Source: Toxorhynchites rutilus septentrionalis
Taxonomy: Eukaryota > Arthropoda > Insecta > Diptera > Culicidae
Direction: 5' to 3'
Assembly (NCBI RefSeq): GCF_029784135.1
Contig: NC_073746.1
Coordinates: forward strand, 303,129,455 to 303,193,454
DNA length: 64,000 nt
The notes under the pieces were generated by a model, which saw nothing but the letters and a program-made list of their open reading frames with translations, was not told the DNA's origin and ran no database searches. Positions 20,880 through 30,218 of the stretch are shown here, piece by piece. Position 1 is the first letter of the stretch. The number at the start of each line of letters is the position of its first letter. The position numbers and the translations under genes are program-made.

Positions 20880-23225
20880 GAATTATTGAAATTCTTCATA
20901 TCATGGTTTGCAAGGTGACAATCATGTTATTGTTACCAATTCTAATAAAACACCGACTGGAGAACACGTGTATACATTCAATGCGTATGTTGTTGAATAC
21001 ATTGCTGGAGTCATTGTAGGCGACTACACAACACCGCGAGAAATTGTGATTCGAAGAAGAAACAATAATTCGGAGTTCATCGTTGACACCCACCGTTCAA
21101 ACAACGCTCTCCATCTTGGTCTTCAATGGTTCTAATGTTCCTAATGTTTCTAACGTTCATCATCTCAACGTAGAATAACTAGCGAACGATATCGAGGTAG
21201 AGAGTGAACGACTGCGATTCTAGACAATCAGAAGCGGTGTGAGGAAAAATACACTCACTTGCGAGACGCTATCATGAGCAACGCAATAGCAGCCACGCAT
21301 TGTTATAATGTTACAAAACGTGTATACAACAAAAAATGATTGAAATGTAGAATGGTCTTCATTACAACGTTACATGTATTCGGTTCCACACCTTGCTGGA
21401 TATATTCGGCTGGATGGCAAAAGCGACGATTACCTGATATGCACATTTTTAATTTAGATAGTCGACAAAATACGCTCTGAAGAAATCGATAGTGAAATTG
21501 AAACGCAACGCGTATAGACGTCATTGAGATTCGTGTTCCATTTCTGTGGAGTGTAAATTGTTATGAATTTTCAAGTGAAATATACACGCTTTTAAAGCAA
21601 AAATCTTTAATCTAATATGGCTACAATGTATTTTCTTAAAGATTCCACCAACGAAACGACCGCAAGCCTGCGTGAATGTTCAATACCGTTTTGTCTCATA
21701 TTCCGAACAGTCTCGAATTCCGAACATTTCATTTTTAAATATAAATTTACTAAACTTTTATGTTATAAATAATTTAGTAATGAAAACACAGACATTCTTT
21801 GAGGTATAGCATTCATTTTGACATCATTTACAGATATCAATACAGCCTATAATTTAGAACATTGAACATTTGCAGAAAAGTGACAGTCAAAACCAATGAT
21901 AAAATGTTTGCGTTAGCAAATTCCGCATCGTTATTCAATTCAAGCATCGTTAGTTTTTCAGTTGTTGTTGTTTCAACTATTTTGATTGCTGTTAAGTGCT
22001 AGAAAATGAAACAACCTACAATAACTGGGTGAAAGAAATGATATTTTATGCAGAAATCTTCATTAAAATTAATATTGAAGTAGTGTTCGGAATATGAATC
22101 AAATTTCTACGCATGATTCAAATTTCGAACACTTCATTTTCAAATATAAATTTACTGAACTTTGATGTTATAAATAATTGAAAAACCAAAACCCTGAAAT
22201 TCTTTGGCTTTTAGCATTCATTTTAACATCGTTTACTACAGGTATCGATACAGCCTATAATATATAATATCGAGCATTTGCAAAAAAGTGGCTATCAAAA
22301 CCAATGAATAAATGTTTGCATTAGCAAACTTTGTGAAAAACAAGCATTGCTAATTTTTCAGTTTTTGTAGTTTTTCATGTTAAGAAATTCGTATGAATTT
22401 ACAATAAATGGATGAAAAAACGATATTTTATGCAGAAATCTTCATGAAAATTAGTGTTCGGAATATGCATCAAGTTTCTACGCATGATTCAAATTGCGAA
22501 CACTTCATTTTTCAATGTGAATTTACTGAACTTCAATTTTATAAATAATTTAGAAATCAAAACCTTTACATTTTTTTTGGTTATAGACTTCATTTTAACA
22601 TAATTTATAGGTATTGATACCGATATAGCGCCCTTGGTCTTCAAACCATGTAAACTATGAAAACAAATACAATCAATAATACGAAAGCAAAGTCCAATTT
22701 TTTTTGCGAGTATAACATTTTTCCAAAAAAGACTAGATAATTGACTTTAATCATATGAATCGATCCAGTAGATATGATTTAAAGAAAATGCATTTTTGCT
22801 GTTCGGAATTTGAGACAAAAGTGTTCGGAATATGAGTCAGTGACAAAAATGGTGTTCGGAATTAGAGACAAAAGTGATTCAACATATTTTTAGTTTTTTA
22901 CTGTGAATATTTATTTGTAAATCAATTTTATTGTAGTCAAACGAAAAAGAAGGCTCTATTGTACCCAAGAATCAATCAAATTTCGTGAAAGAGTATCATT
23001 TTGAATAATGACACACTGTTTAATGACCATCAAAGCTTAAATGTTCGGAATTTGAGACAAAACGGTATATCAACGAAGAAAAACTGATAATGACGGACAA
23101 TCATTCATACAAATTAACAACGCAGACATTGACATGGAAAATCGTTCGGCAGTGCCATATTCGCCCCAACTAGGCAAAACATTCAATGATCATATTAATG
23201 TTGAGTTCTGTGGTTCGATGAAGAG
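20880..23225 (+). pseudogene. Helitron Rep/helicase relic, split by an insertion
   Basis: Plus-strand fragments match the Helitron replicase N-terminal half in order. 20908-21135 reads TPREIVIRRRNNNSEFIVDT followed by HRSNNALH. About 21215-21325 contains CEEKYTHLRDAI. About 21400-21520 contains WQKRRLPDMHIF, equivalent to the HUH motif region, then in another frame VDKIRSEEIDSEIE. 23066-23225 reads YQRRKTDNDGQSFIQINNAD, then PYSPQLGKTFNDHINVEFC. The tyrosine recombinase and helicase parts are absent and the first histidine of the HUH motif looks changed. A 1380-bp element interrupts it at 21686-23065. Inactive. Confidence 0.75.
21686..23065. mobile_element. 1380-bp TA-flanked non-autonomous element with internal tandem units
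   Basis: The ends are inverted (CCGTTTTGTCTCATATTCCG left, inverse of CCGTTTTGTCTCAAATTCCG right) and flanked by TA at 21684-21685 and 23066-23067. Inside are about 2.4 direct units of 370-400 bp, starting near 21724, 22124 and 22498, each opening with CGAACA(T/C)TTCATTTT. Near the right end the terminal motif is iterated several times (22798-22885). No transposase is present. Removing it restores a continuous Helitron reading frame, which confirms the boundaries. Confidence 0.85.
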
Positions 23226-23613
23226 CAACAAACATTTTCAACAACGAAATTCATAATGATTTTCTTTATTTAATTTTTCAAAATTACGACAAAAATATAT
23301 TCCCTTTTTCACTTTACATTTAACGTTCAAGAGAACAAAAATGTAAGATTCGTTAATGAGATACATCGGGAATGGAATACAAGGAATTGTTTGTGCTTTT
23401 TTTTCAATTTTTATCGGTGATCGTCGACTTGGCGCTCTATTCCTCGGTATGTCAAACACAAGTATGAACACAAGAGTAACGAACGTTTCACGTATGTGTA
23501 GATCGTGAAAACATTTCAACATACTTACAATACATTAGTTTTTTTTTTTTAAACAACCAACATATTCACTAGAAAAAAAAATGGCAGAGCAACGTTTGCC
23601 GGTTCAGCTAGTA
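23226..23613 (-). repeat. Dispersed repeat, copy B
   Basis: Read on the minus strand, the copy starts at 23613 with ACTAGCTGAACCGGCAAACG, nearly the copy A terminus. It continues AT-rich toward the Helitron relic. A 94-codon open frame on this strand (23522-23238) has no recognisable domain. The inner boundary is uncertain. Confidence 0.55.
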
Positions 23614-24300
23614 CTATATAGAAATGTACCGACACTTCGATACACTATCTCCGTTATCTAATGTCGTTATCTCAAATGAAACAAGCGATAAACAACTGTT
23701 GTCGAAAAGCAACAATAGAAAGAATGAAACGCAGAATGTCAATTGATGTCAGAGTGCAAAGAGATTTCCAAAGTTTCATTAGCTTAGTTCGAGTACTTAA
23801 AAATGAAATGCTAAAATTTGTTTTTTAATTAGTAATATTATTGTGAACCTTAATTTTACATATTTTCATTTTTTACTTATAATATATAATCGAAGTTCCT
23901 AAATGATGTTATATGTGTGTTGCGTCAAAACGACGCTTGTTCGTAGAGATAGGTATAGAGCAATTCCTTGCCAAAACCACAAAAAAACAGCAAACGACCC
24001 CCCTCTATTTTTTTTAAAACTTGTTACTTACGATGGAAACCATCTAAAATCACAATTTTCATTATCATGTGACAAATTTAAAATACGACTTGTTTTTTTT
24101 TTAAAAGGGCGTATTAAAAATCATCGATCTTACCTTCAAAAAATCGTAACTCAAAATCCAGATGTCTGATTAAAATATGATGTTTGACAAAGTTGTTGGA
24201 AAATCAATTAACTATTTAGGAAAAATAATATTTGAAATGTTAACTTACTGTTAACTGTTAAAATACTTCTCAAAAATTGAATCAAATATTGAAAACTTTT
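23614..24300. other. AT-rich non-coding DNA
   Basis: I see no gene, terminal repeats or domain-bearing frame. A short block, CGTAGAGATAGGT (23944-23956), occurs inverted at 20332-20344 and may be a relic of a shared small element. Confidence 0.4.
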
Positions 24301-24620
24301 ACAAGGGCAGTCCGATAAGTACTTAGCCTACAAAAAAAAAATCAAAAATTTTGGAAAAGTGGCAATTTATTTCTCAACAGAGTCTCCTTTTAGCTCGATA
24401 CACTTGACCAAGCGATGCTCCAACTTCTTTAATTCATCTGTAAAATACGTTTTCTCGAGGTCTGCAAAATAGGTCTCCCCATTCGCCCGGCGAGTGACTT
24501 TTTCAAGTTTTGAAACAAAAAAAGGCACACGGGGCTAGATCTGGAGAATACGGCGGATGGGGCAGCAGTTCGTAGTGCAATTCGACTAATTTGAACGTGG
24601 CTACGGCGGAATTTCCATTT
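24301..24620 (-). pseudogene. mariner transposase C-terminal relic
   Basis: The minus strand carries the end of a mariner-type transposase in disturbed frames: HPPYSPDLAPCAFF (third catalytic region), then KTYFTDELKKLEHRLV-like and CIELKGDSVEK-like pieces close to the terminus. A terminus-like sequence, GGCAGTCCGATAAGTACTTA, begins at about 24305. Everything upstream of the third Asp is missing. Decayed and inactive. Confidence 0.7.
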
Positions 24621-24680
24621 TTTCCATATTTCTAAAATCCGCGAACCCACCAAAATGGGGACATGATTTTTTATAAATTT

Positions 24681-25708
24681 ACTAGCTGACCCGGCAAACT
24701 TCGTCCCGCCCAAAATTTGTTTTGTGTTATCAATACCTTCAAACATTCACGTTTTCTTACTATGAGCAAGTTCATAGGTCCAATCGCAGAACTGATAATA
24801 AAATAAAATAATAATTTATATATTAATAAATTTCCTATTGTAAATTCCTATTATTTCTAACAAAACTCATCATTATAATCTCAGATTATTTTCAAACACA
24901 ATTCTCGTTCAAGATTTTTTAGCCGCATGTAAATAACATATGTCTCCGTAACATGGAATAAATGTTTTATACAGAAAATATGATAGAATGAAGACAGCCC
25001 TAAATCAGACAATTCCTTCCCCGAGTTCTGCTCTTATCAACACATCTGGCGATCCTTTTTTTTGGTTTAGATAGAAGAAGATATAGGAGTGCGTTTCACC
25101 ACATTAAAATCCATTTCGAGTTTCGAACAAAGATTGATTTCGCTAGCGCACACATCAAATGGACTAACAGCACTTGTCACTTTGTAATTGTAGAACATAT
25201 GGTAATTTATTTTCCGTATTTTCCCTTTTTCCTTCAGAGTTTTCCGAAAATTTTCAATTGTCATGTTTGGTTGGAATATTTTTTGATGAAATATGTGTAA
25301 TATTTTTATGGGACCCCCTCTCCATTCCAGAGGAGGGAGGGGTGTCATACCATTATAGAAACATTTATCATACCCAAAAATCATCACATCCCAAATTGTG
25401 CTTGATTAGCTTTCGAGTTATTCAGAAATTTGTATTTTATTTGTATGACAGGCCACGCTTAGAGAGCGGGAGGAGTATCTAACCACCAAAGTAATATTTA
25501 TTGCATCCTAAAACAACCACCACAAGCCAAATTTGGTTTCGTTAGCTTGATTAATTCTCGAGTAATTCAGAAATTTGTGTTTCATTTGTATGGCAACCCC
25601 CCCCCCCCCCCCCCCTTAGTAAGGAGGGAGGTGTCTCAAAGTATCACGAAAACCTTCCCCGGGCCCAAAAGGCCCTACAGACAAATTTTCATGTTGATAG
25701 GTTTAATA

Positions 25709-25714
<6 letters not shown>
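24681..25714 (+). repeat. Dispersed repeat, copy C (two internal tandem units)
   Basis: The copy opens ACTAGCTGACCCGGCAAACT followed by TCGTCCCGCCC and proceeds through blocks shared with copies D and E (TTCAAACATTCACG, ACTATGAGCAAGTTCAT). It then has two tandem units of about 143 bp, each with CTTGATTA..TTCTCGAG..CAGAAATTTGTGTTTCATTT and a C-rich/GGAGGGAGG stretch. It ends where the (TA)n tract begins. There is no coding content. The family is not recognised with certainty. Confidence 0.75.
25597..25616. repeat. Poly-C run
   Basis: A run of about 20 C lies within a tandem unit of copy C, at the position where other units have 5-8 C. Homopolymer expansion or sequencing error are both possible. 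Confidence 0.85.

Positions 25715-25790
<76 letters not shown>
25715..25790. repeat. (TA)n tract, left of LTR element
   Basis: This run of about 75 bp marks the 3' end of copy C and is interrupted by the LTR element at 25791. The tract resumes at 28221, so the two are halves of one original array. Confidence 0.95.
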
Positions 25791-25793
<3 letters not shown>

Positions 25794-26100
25794 TAAGTTA
25801 CATGAGGATATCGAAGAGTTTTTAAAAAGAAAGGAAAGACCGGTTTCACAGAGAGCACAAGTTAGACTGATTTTATTATTGTCAATTTTACATCATGAAG
25901 CCTAGCCATTTACCTAAAGCCCTTACGCTGCACATTCTATCCAGTCCGTTGTCGCGTCAGGTACAGAGTCCGAATCGGTGTTTTACGTTGGTGTCCTAAA
26001 TTGTTGTTTCGCTTGCGTTTGCGAATTGATGCTACCGATAAACTGTTCCACAGTGATCGGTTCTGTTGCTGTGGGGAAAATGATGTTGCTTGCGTTAACT
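25791..26100 (-). repeat. 3' LTR
   Basis: Base-for-base identical by eye to 27911-28220 (offset 2120). On the minus strand it contains AATAAA (complement of 25872-25877), a candidate polyadenylation signal. The env frame runs 38 codons into this LTR, so its beginning doubles as coding sequence. Confidence 0.92.
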
Positions 26101-27716
26101 ACTCCCTCATCAAGTTTGGATCGTCCCGATACAATTGTGTTGGGATGATGGTTGTCTGCTGAACTGATGTTTGGTTTTTCTTCATTGGGTGTCCTTTTCT
26201 TCTGGTACCAATGGTAAACTATGACGATCAAGCCTATAATGAAGCATATAGATGAGAGGCCCAAACTTGTTGATGTTTGGATGAAATATCGGGTTTTAAT
26301 TATCTCCAGTTGTTCTCGGTTTTGGAAATGTAATTTCTTTAATGTGTGAAAGTCTAGGTTCTGCTCGAATTCGTTTTGTTCAATTTTCACGCCATCCAGA
26401 GGCACTATTGTTGGGATAATTCTCGATGGAAACGTAATGGAGCTAAAAGTTTTGTTGTTCAGTGAGATTGTACAGTTCTCGAAAAACAACAGCATCGTTC
26501 CTGTTAAAACTCTGTTGTTATGTAGACAGTCGCTTGATAGTGTGACTGTTGTGATTATGATGATGATATGGTTGTCTGTCAATCGTTTTATGTTGGTTGT
26601 ATTCCGATAGTTCGTAAAGGTGCATTTTCCTGGGGAGCCTCGTATGATTTTGGAGAAGCATCTGTCGTCTGAGGTATCGTCTAATTTATCTTCTTCGCAA
26701 ATGGAATTTTCGCCGATACTTTGGCAACTGCCTTTGATGAAATAGGTGGAGTTTCCGTAGATTGCTGCTTTATGCCAAGGGAGTTTGATGATTTGACCGT
26801 TGATTGGAAGTGGTTCTAGGAGAAGACTGGTGAATGGATGTGGTAAAATCTGCGGGACGCCGATGATGAAGTAGAGGATGGATTCCTTGAAGAGGGCTCT
26901 GATGTCTAGGTAATCGTATGCTTGGTCTGGATGTAGAATGGTAATATTTTGTTCTTCTAACTTATCTGAGATAAACTTTAGTTCTTCTGCTTCTAGAAAA
27001 TTCTTAGAAATGATATTTATTTTTGCAAGTTGTATAACTTCGAAAATTGAGTCTAGGTGTTCTTGTATTAGGTCGACATGATAAGAAATTTTAAATGCCT
27101 GTCGGATTGCTGTGAAATTTTGATTGACAAGTTTGTTGGTGATTAGAGATTGTCTGGCTGATATAATTTGTTGCTTGATTATTCTTTGTTGTTCATTAAC
27201 GGAATCTATTAATTTGTTTATACGTTTTCCTAGATGTTTGTTGATAGTTACTTGAATATTATTTTGTCTTATAAGTTCTTGGTTGCCTCGTTTTAAGTCA
27301 TTTATATCGTTATCTATTTGGATTCGATCTTCTTCATCTAAATTGCCTGTAATCGCCTTTATGGCTGAGCCTAGAAAATTGAATGCTCCTCTCTTGTTTC
27401 TTCTATTTGGTAACAATTTCATATACCTGTTTTGGGCTTTCTTAAATTTGGACTGTAATGTGATATAAACGTCGCTGAAGTCTGTGAATATTTTAAGTCC
27501 GTCGATAGTGATAGCGATGTTGTTTAGTAATGGTCTATAGTCTTCCAAGTCTATTGTGTGATATATCCTGTGACGTCCAGTCTTAATTAGTACGTTTCCG
27601 GTCTGTAACGTCACTAGTCCTGGGTTTCTGGTCAGGTCATGTATTTGTATCGTTCTCGATGATGAGGTCGTGATGAACGTCAGCGTAATTAGTTTTAGAA
27701 GTTGGCTCCGCAACAT
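25983..27716 (-). CDS. env: Errantivirus envelope fusion glycoprotein (Env)
   Basis: Envelope proteins of insect errantiviruses are membrane fusion proteins related to baculovirus F proteins. The first ATG is at 27714-27716; the frame extends 33 codons further upstream without an ATG. From this ATG the protein is 577 aa. Residues 1-20 form a hydrophobic signal peptide. A furin-like site RRNKR ends near residue 109, followed directly by a fusion-peptide-like GAFNFLGSAIKAITGN. The middle is an ectodomain with cysteines, and a membrane anchor (LGLSSICFIIGLIVIVYHW) lies at about residues 485-503, leaving a tail of about 74 residues. The last 38 residues are encoded in the LTR. There is no stop or frameshift. 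No accessory gene accompanies it. Expression would depend on the upstream LTR promoter. Confidence 0.88.
   Translation of the reverse strand: MLRSQLLKLITLTFITTSSSRTIQIHDLTRNPGLVTLQTGNVLIKTGRHRIYHTIDLEDYRPLLNNIAITIDGLKIFTDFSDVYITLQSKFKKAQNRYMKLLPNRRNKRGAFNFLGSAIKAITGNLDEEDRIQIDNDINDLKRGNQELIRQNNIQVTINKHLGKRINKLIDSVNEQQRIIKQQIISARQSLITNKLVNQNFTAIRQAFKISYHVDLIQEHLDSIFEVIQLAKINIISKNFLEAEELKFISDKLEEQNITILHPDQAYDYLDIRALFKESILYFIIGVPQILPHPFTSLLLEPLPINGQIIKLPWHKAAIYGNSTYFIKGSCQSIGENSICEEDKLDDTSDDRCFSKIIRGSPGKCTFTNYRNTTNIKRLTDNHIIIIITTVTLSSDCLHNNRVLTGTMLLFFENCTISLNNKTFSSITFPSRIIPTIVPLDGVKIEQNEFEQNLDFHTLKKLHFQNREQLEIIKTRYFIQTSTSLGLSSICFIIGLIVIVYHWYQKKRTPNEEKPNISSADNHHPNTIVSGRSKLDEGVVNASNIIFPTATEPITVEQFIGSINSQTQAKQQFRTPT
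26101..26112 (-). promoter_or_regulatory. Polypurine tract candidate
   Basis: On the minus strand a purine-rich GATGAGGGAGT directly precedes the 3' LTR start AGTTAACG. This is the position used to prime plus-strand DNA synthesis in LTR elements. Confidence 0.6.
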
Positions 27717-27893
27717 ATCTTGAATGTTCCTAGATTTGATGGGAATCAATGTAGCGTATCTCGAGAATTTATTTGATAAAAAGGTATCACTCGTGCGTCC
27801 GTTGTAGTTCTCCAATCGTCAGCCACTCGATATTCGTTCGCGCGGGAAATCACTTTCGCGAATTGGATCTACGCGTGAACACTTGAACGAGCG

Positions 27894-27911
27894 ATCCTAC
27901 CGACTGCGCCA
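27894..27911 (-). promoter_or_regulatory. Primer binding site
   Basis: On the minus strand TGGCGCAGTCGGTAGGAT follows the 5' LTR, sharing one base with it. Binding sites of this form occur in gypsy-group elements such as 297 and 17.6, where a tRNA-Ser primer has been reported; the tRNA assignment is from memory. It supports that the left and right repeats are LTRs rather than a segmental duplication. Confidence 0.8.
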
Positions 27912-28218
27912 ATTAAGTTACATGAGGATATCGAAGAGTTTTTAAAAAGAAAGGAAAGACCGGTTTCACAGAGAGCACAAGTTAGACTGATTTTATTATT
28001 GTCAATTTTACATCATGAAGCCTAGCCATTTACCTAAAGCCCTTACGCTGCACATTCTATCCAGTCCGTTGTCGCGTCAGGTACAGAGTCCGAATCGGTG
28101 TTTTACGTTGGTGTCCTAAATTGTTGTTTCGCTTGCGTTTGCGAATTGATGCTACCGATAAACTGTTCCACAGTGATCGGTTCTGTTGCTGTGGGGAAAA
28201 TGATGTTGCTTGCGTTAA

Positions 28219-28220
<2 letters not shown>
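27911..28220 (-). repeat. 5' LTR
   Basis: Identical to 25791-26100. Its outer end meets (TA)n at 28221 and its inner end meets the primer binding site. As the 5' LTR it would supply the promoter; no clear TATA box was identified beyond the flanking TA tract. Confidence 0.92.
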
Positions 28221-28312
<92 letters not shown>

Positions 28313-28330
28313 TAGATAGATAGATAGATA
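28221..28330. repeat. (TA)n then (GATA)5 microsatellite
   Basis: About 90 bp of TA (28221-28310) continue the array broken by the LTR element, followed by five GATA units (28311-28330). Frames through it are artefacts. Confidence 0.95.
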
Positions 28331-28795
28331 GTACGTAATCTAGAGTAAAAAAAAAGTATAAGCATTATAAAACAAATTTATTAAATCTTGTGGTAAATAT
28401 CACAAATATCACATATCTTTTGAATATCAGGTCCACACTGTAGCATTGAAAATCGGTTTGCTTTTTTATCTACGGTAGCAGAGAAGCACTTTTACACCTG
28501 CGGGTCCTCTATCAATGGAAAAAAATCAAATCAAGATTATACTAAACACTTGTTTTACCTTTGGGGTATCTAACAATTCTACCAACCAGTTATTGTTGAT
28601 ATTTTTATTTTCAAGTTGATATTATCTTCATATCTTCACGTTTTTTTAATCCTATGGTCAATCTTCGTTATTTTTGAACATCCCCCTTTATCTATAAAAA
28701 TTCAATCAAAATGTATTAAATTGTATCTATCTCTACAGTTACAAATGTGATAAAGATCGGGAGCCCGGAGTGCATTAGTAATGTTCTACAATTTA
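28331..28795. other. AT-rich non-coding DNA
   Basis: No gene, terminal repeats or domain-bearing frame was seen. Confidence 0.5.
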
Positions 28796-30094
28796 AAGGG
28801 TGTGTCACATCAAATTGCATCACGGAAAAAACGCTGTAGAAATTTAATTTTTAGGAATTATATCTTCAGCTTTCGCTTATAATCAGATAAGAGTGTATAG
28901 ATCACGTTGGCCATGCTTCACTGTCAATTTTTCGTAAATTTGGAAAAATGTCGTCGAACGAAAAAGAGCGTTGTGAATTAATCCTGTGCACTCATTTCGA
29001 GAATCCGGAGTTGTCACATCGGGACATCGGTAAGATGCTGGGAATCGTCCAATCCACGGTCAGCAGAGTACTAAAACGATACTTCGAGAACCTAACCATC
29101 GACCGGAAGGTGAAGAACGGCAAAAATGGATGCTCCGTCAGTGAAAAAGATCACAAGCGCGTAGTTAAGCAGTTTAGACGTGATCCGAGAAGTTCGGTCC
29201 GGGATGTCGGAAATAAGCTGAATTTGTCAAGTTCATTCGTCCAGCGGACCAAGCAGCGGGAGGGCCTGCGTACATACAAGGTTCAGAAGGCTCCTAACCG
29301 CGACGAAAGGCAAAACATGGTGGGGAAGACGCGAGCCCGGAAGCTGTACACCGAAATGCTGACGAAGCCGCATTGCCTGGTAATAGACGACGAAACCTAC
29401 GTCAAAGCGGACTTTCGTCAGTTGCCGGGCCTGTTGTTCTTCTCCACAGAGGACAAATTCAGCGTTCCGGAGGAGATTCGCAAGCAGAAACTATCCAAGT
29501 TTGCCAAAAAGTACATGGTGTGGCAAGCGATCTGCTCTTGCGGAAAGCGGAGCGCCCCCTTCGTGATGACCGGCAAGGTAAACGGGCAGGTTTACCTTAA
29601 GGAGTGCCTACAGAAGCGCTTACTACCACTATTGAAGCAGCACGAGGGCCCGACCATCTTCTGGCCGGATCTCTCTTCGTGCCACTATTCAAAGGACGTG
29701 TTGGAGTGGTACGAAGCCAACAGGGTCACCTTCGTGCCAAAGAAAATGAACCCGCCCAACGCGCCGGAGCTTCGCCCAATAAAGAAATATTGGGCGATTA
29801 TGAAGCAGGCCCTCCGGAAGAACCCAAAAGTTGTCAAATCGGAGGCGGATTTCAAGAGAAAATGGATTTCTGTTCAAAAAAAAACTACAACCTGACGTTG
29901 TACATAACCTTATGGACGGGGTAAAGAGGAAGGTGCGAGCATACGGGCTTGGGCTCGAAGTATGAATAAAAAAAAAATGCCAAAAGTTGTTTAATAGTTT
30001 TTATTTTACTGTCTAAAATTTTCAAAAGGATCGGTCTACTGGGCGAATTTCTACAGCGTTTTTTCCGTGATGCAATTTGATGTGACACACCCTT
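28796..30094 (+). mobile_element. DD37E transposon, copy 2 (defective)
   Basis: Another 1299-bp copy of the family at 5818-7116, TA-flanked at 28794-28795 and 30095-30096, with the same inverted termini. The overall DNA is very similar to copy 1. The transposase is disabled by a catalytic replacement and a frameshift, but the termini look usable in trans. Confidence 0.92.
28948..29965 (+). pseudogene. DD37E transposase, catalytic Glu lost and frameshifted
   Basis: The frame matches copy 1 from MSSNEKERCE through both helix-turn-helix segments, the first Asp (VIDDETYV) and the second (FWPDLSSCHYS). The catalytic Glu position reads Lys (PELRPIKKYWA), a G-to-A change that should abolish cutting. 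In addition the A tract near 29877 has nine A instead of eight, shifting the frame and ending the ORF at 29895. The normal C-terminal 28 residues follow in another frame to TGA at 29963-29965. Confidence 0.9.
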
Positions 30095-30218
30095 TATCAC
30101 ATAATTGTTCTAACCAATCCCTCACCAGTGATGAAATAGTTTTACTTGTTTTTTTTTATCTGCGCCTCCTATGGCTTTCCTTCCCTACTAACATATTTCC
30201 TAAATTTCGAGATATTTA

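Larger units (their letters stand above)
25791..28220 (-). mobile_element. Errantivirus-like LTR element carrying only env (LTR-PBS-env-LTR)
   Basis: The 2430-bp element has identical 310-bp direct repeats at 25791-26100 and 27911-28220. On the minus strand each begins AGTTAACG and ends TTAATT, the AGT...ATT form of insect gypsy-group LTRs. Next to the 5' LTR is a primer binding site (27894-27911), then a leader of about 180 bp, then env. No gag, protease, reverse transcriptase, RNase H or integrase sequence is present. Both flanks are (TA)n, matching the TATA-type target preference of errantiviruses. The structure resembles an integrated copy of a spliced env RNA. It must have been mobilised by enzymes supplied in trans. 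Confidence 0.9.

Noticed and set aside
27717..27815. Longer Env starting at 27815
   Set aside because: That codon is TTG; the first ATG is at 27714-27716 and places a signal peptide directly at the N-terminus.
25791..28220. Interpretation of the 310-bp direct repeats as a plain segmental duplication
   Set aside because: The repeats begin AGTTA and end AATT, adjoin a primer binding site and polypurine tract, and are bounded by one split TA array, which fits LTRs.
28098..28365. Open frames reading IYIYIY through the TA arrays (also at 20281, 25547, 32272)
   Set aside because: Simple TA repeats are open in all frames; not genes.
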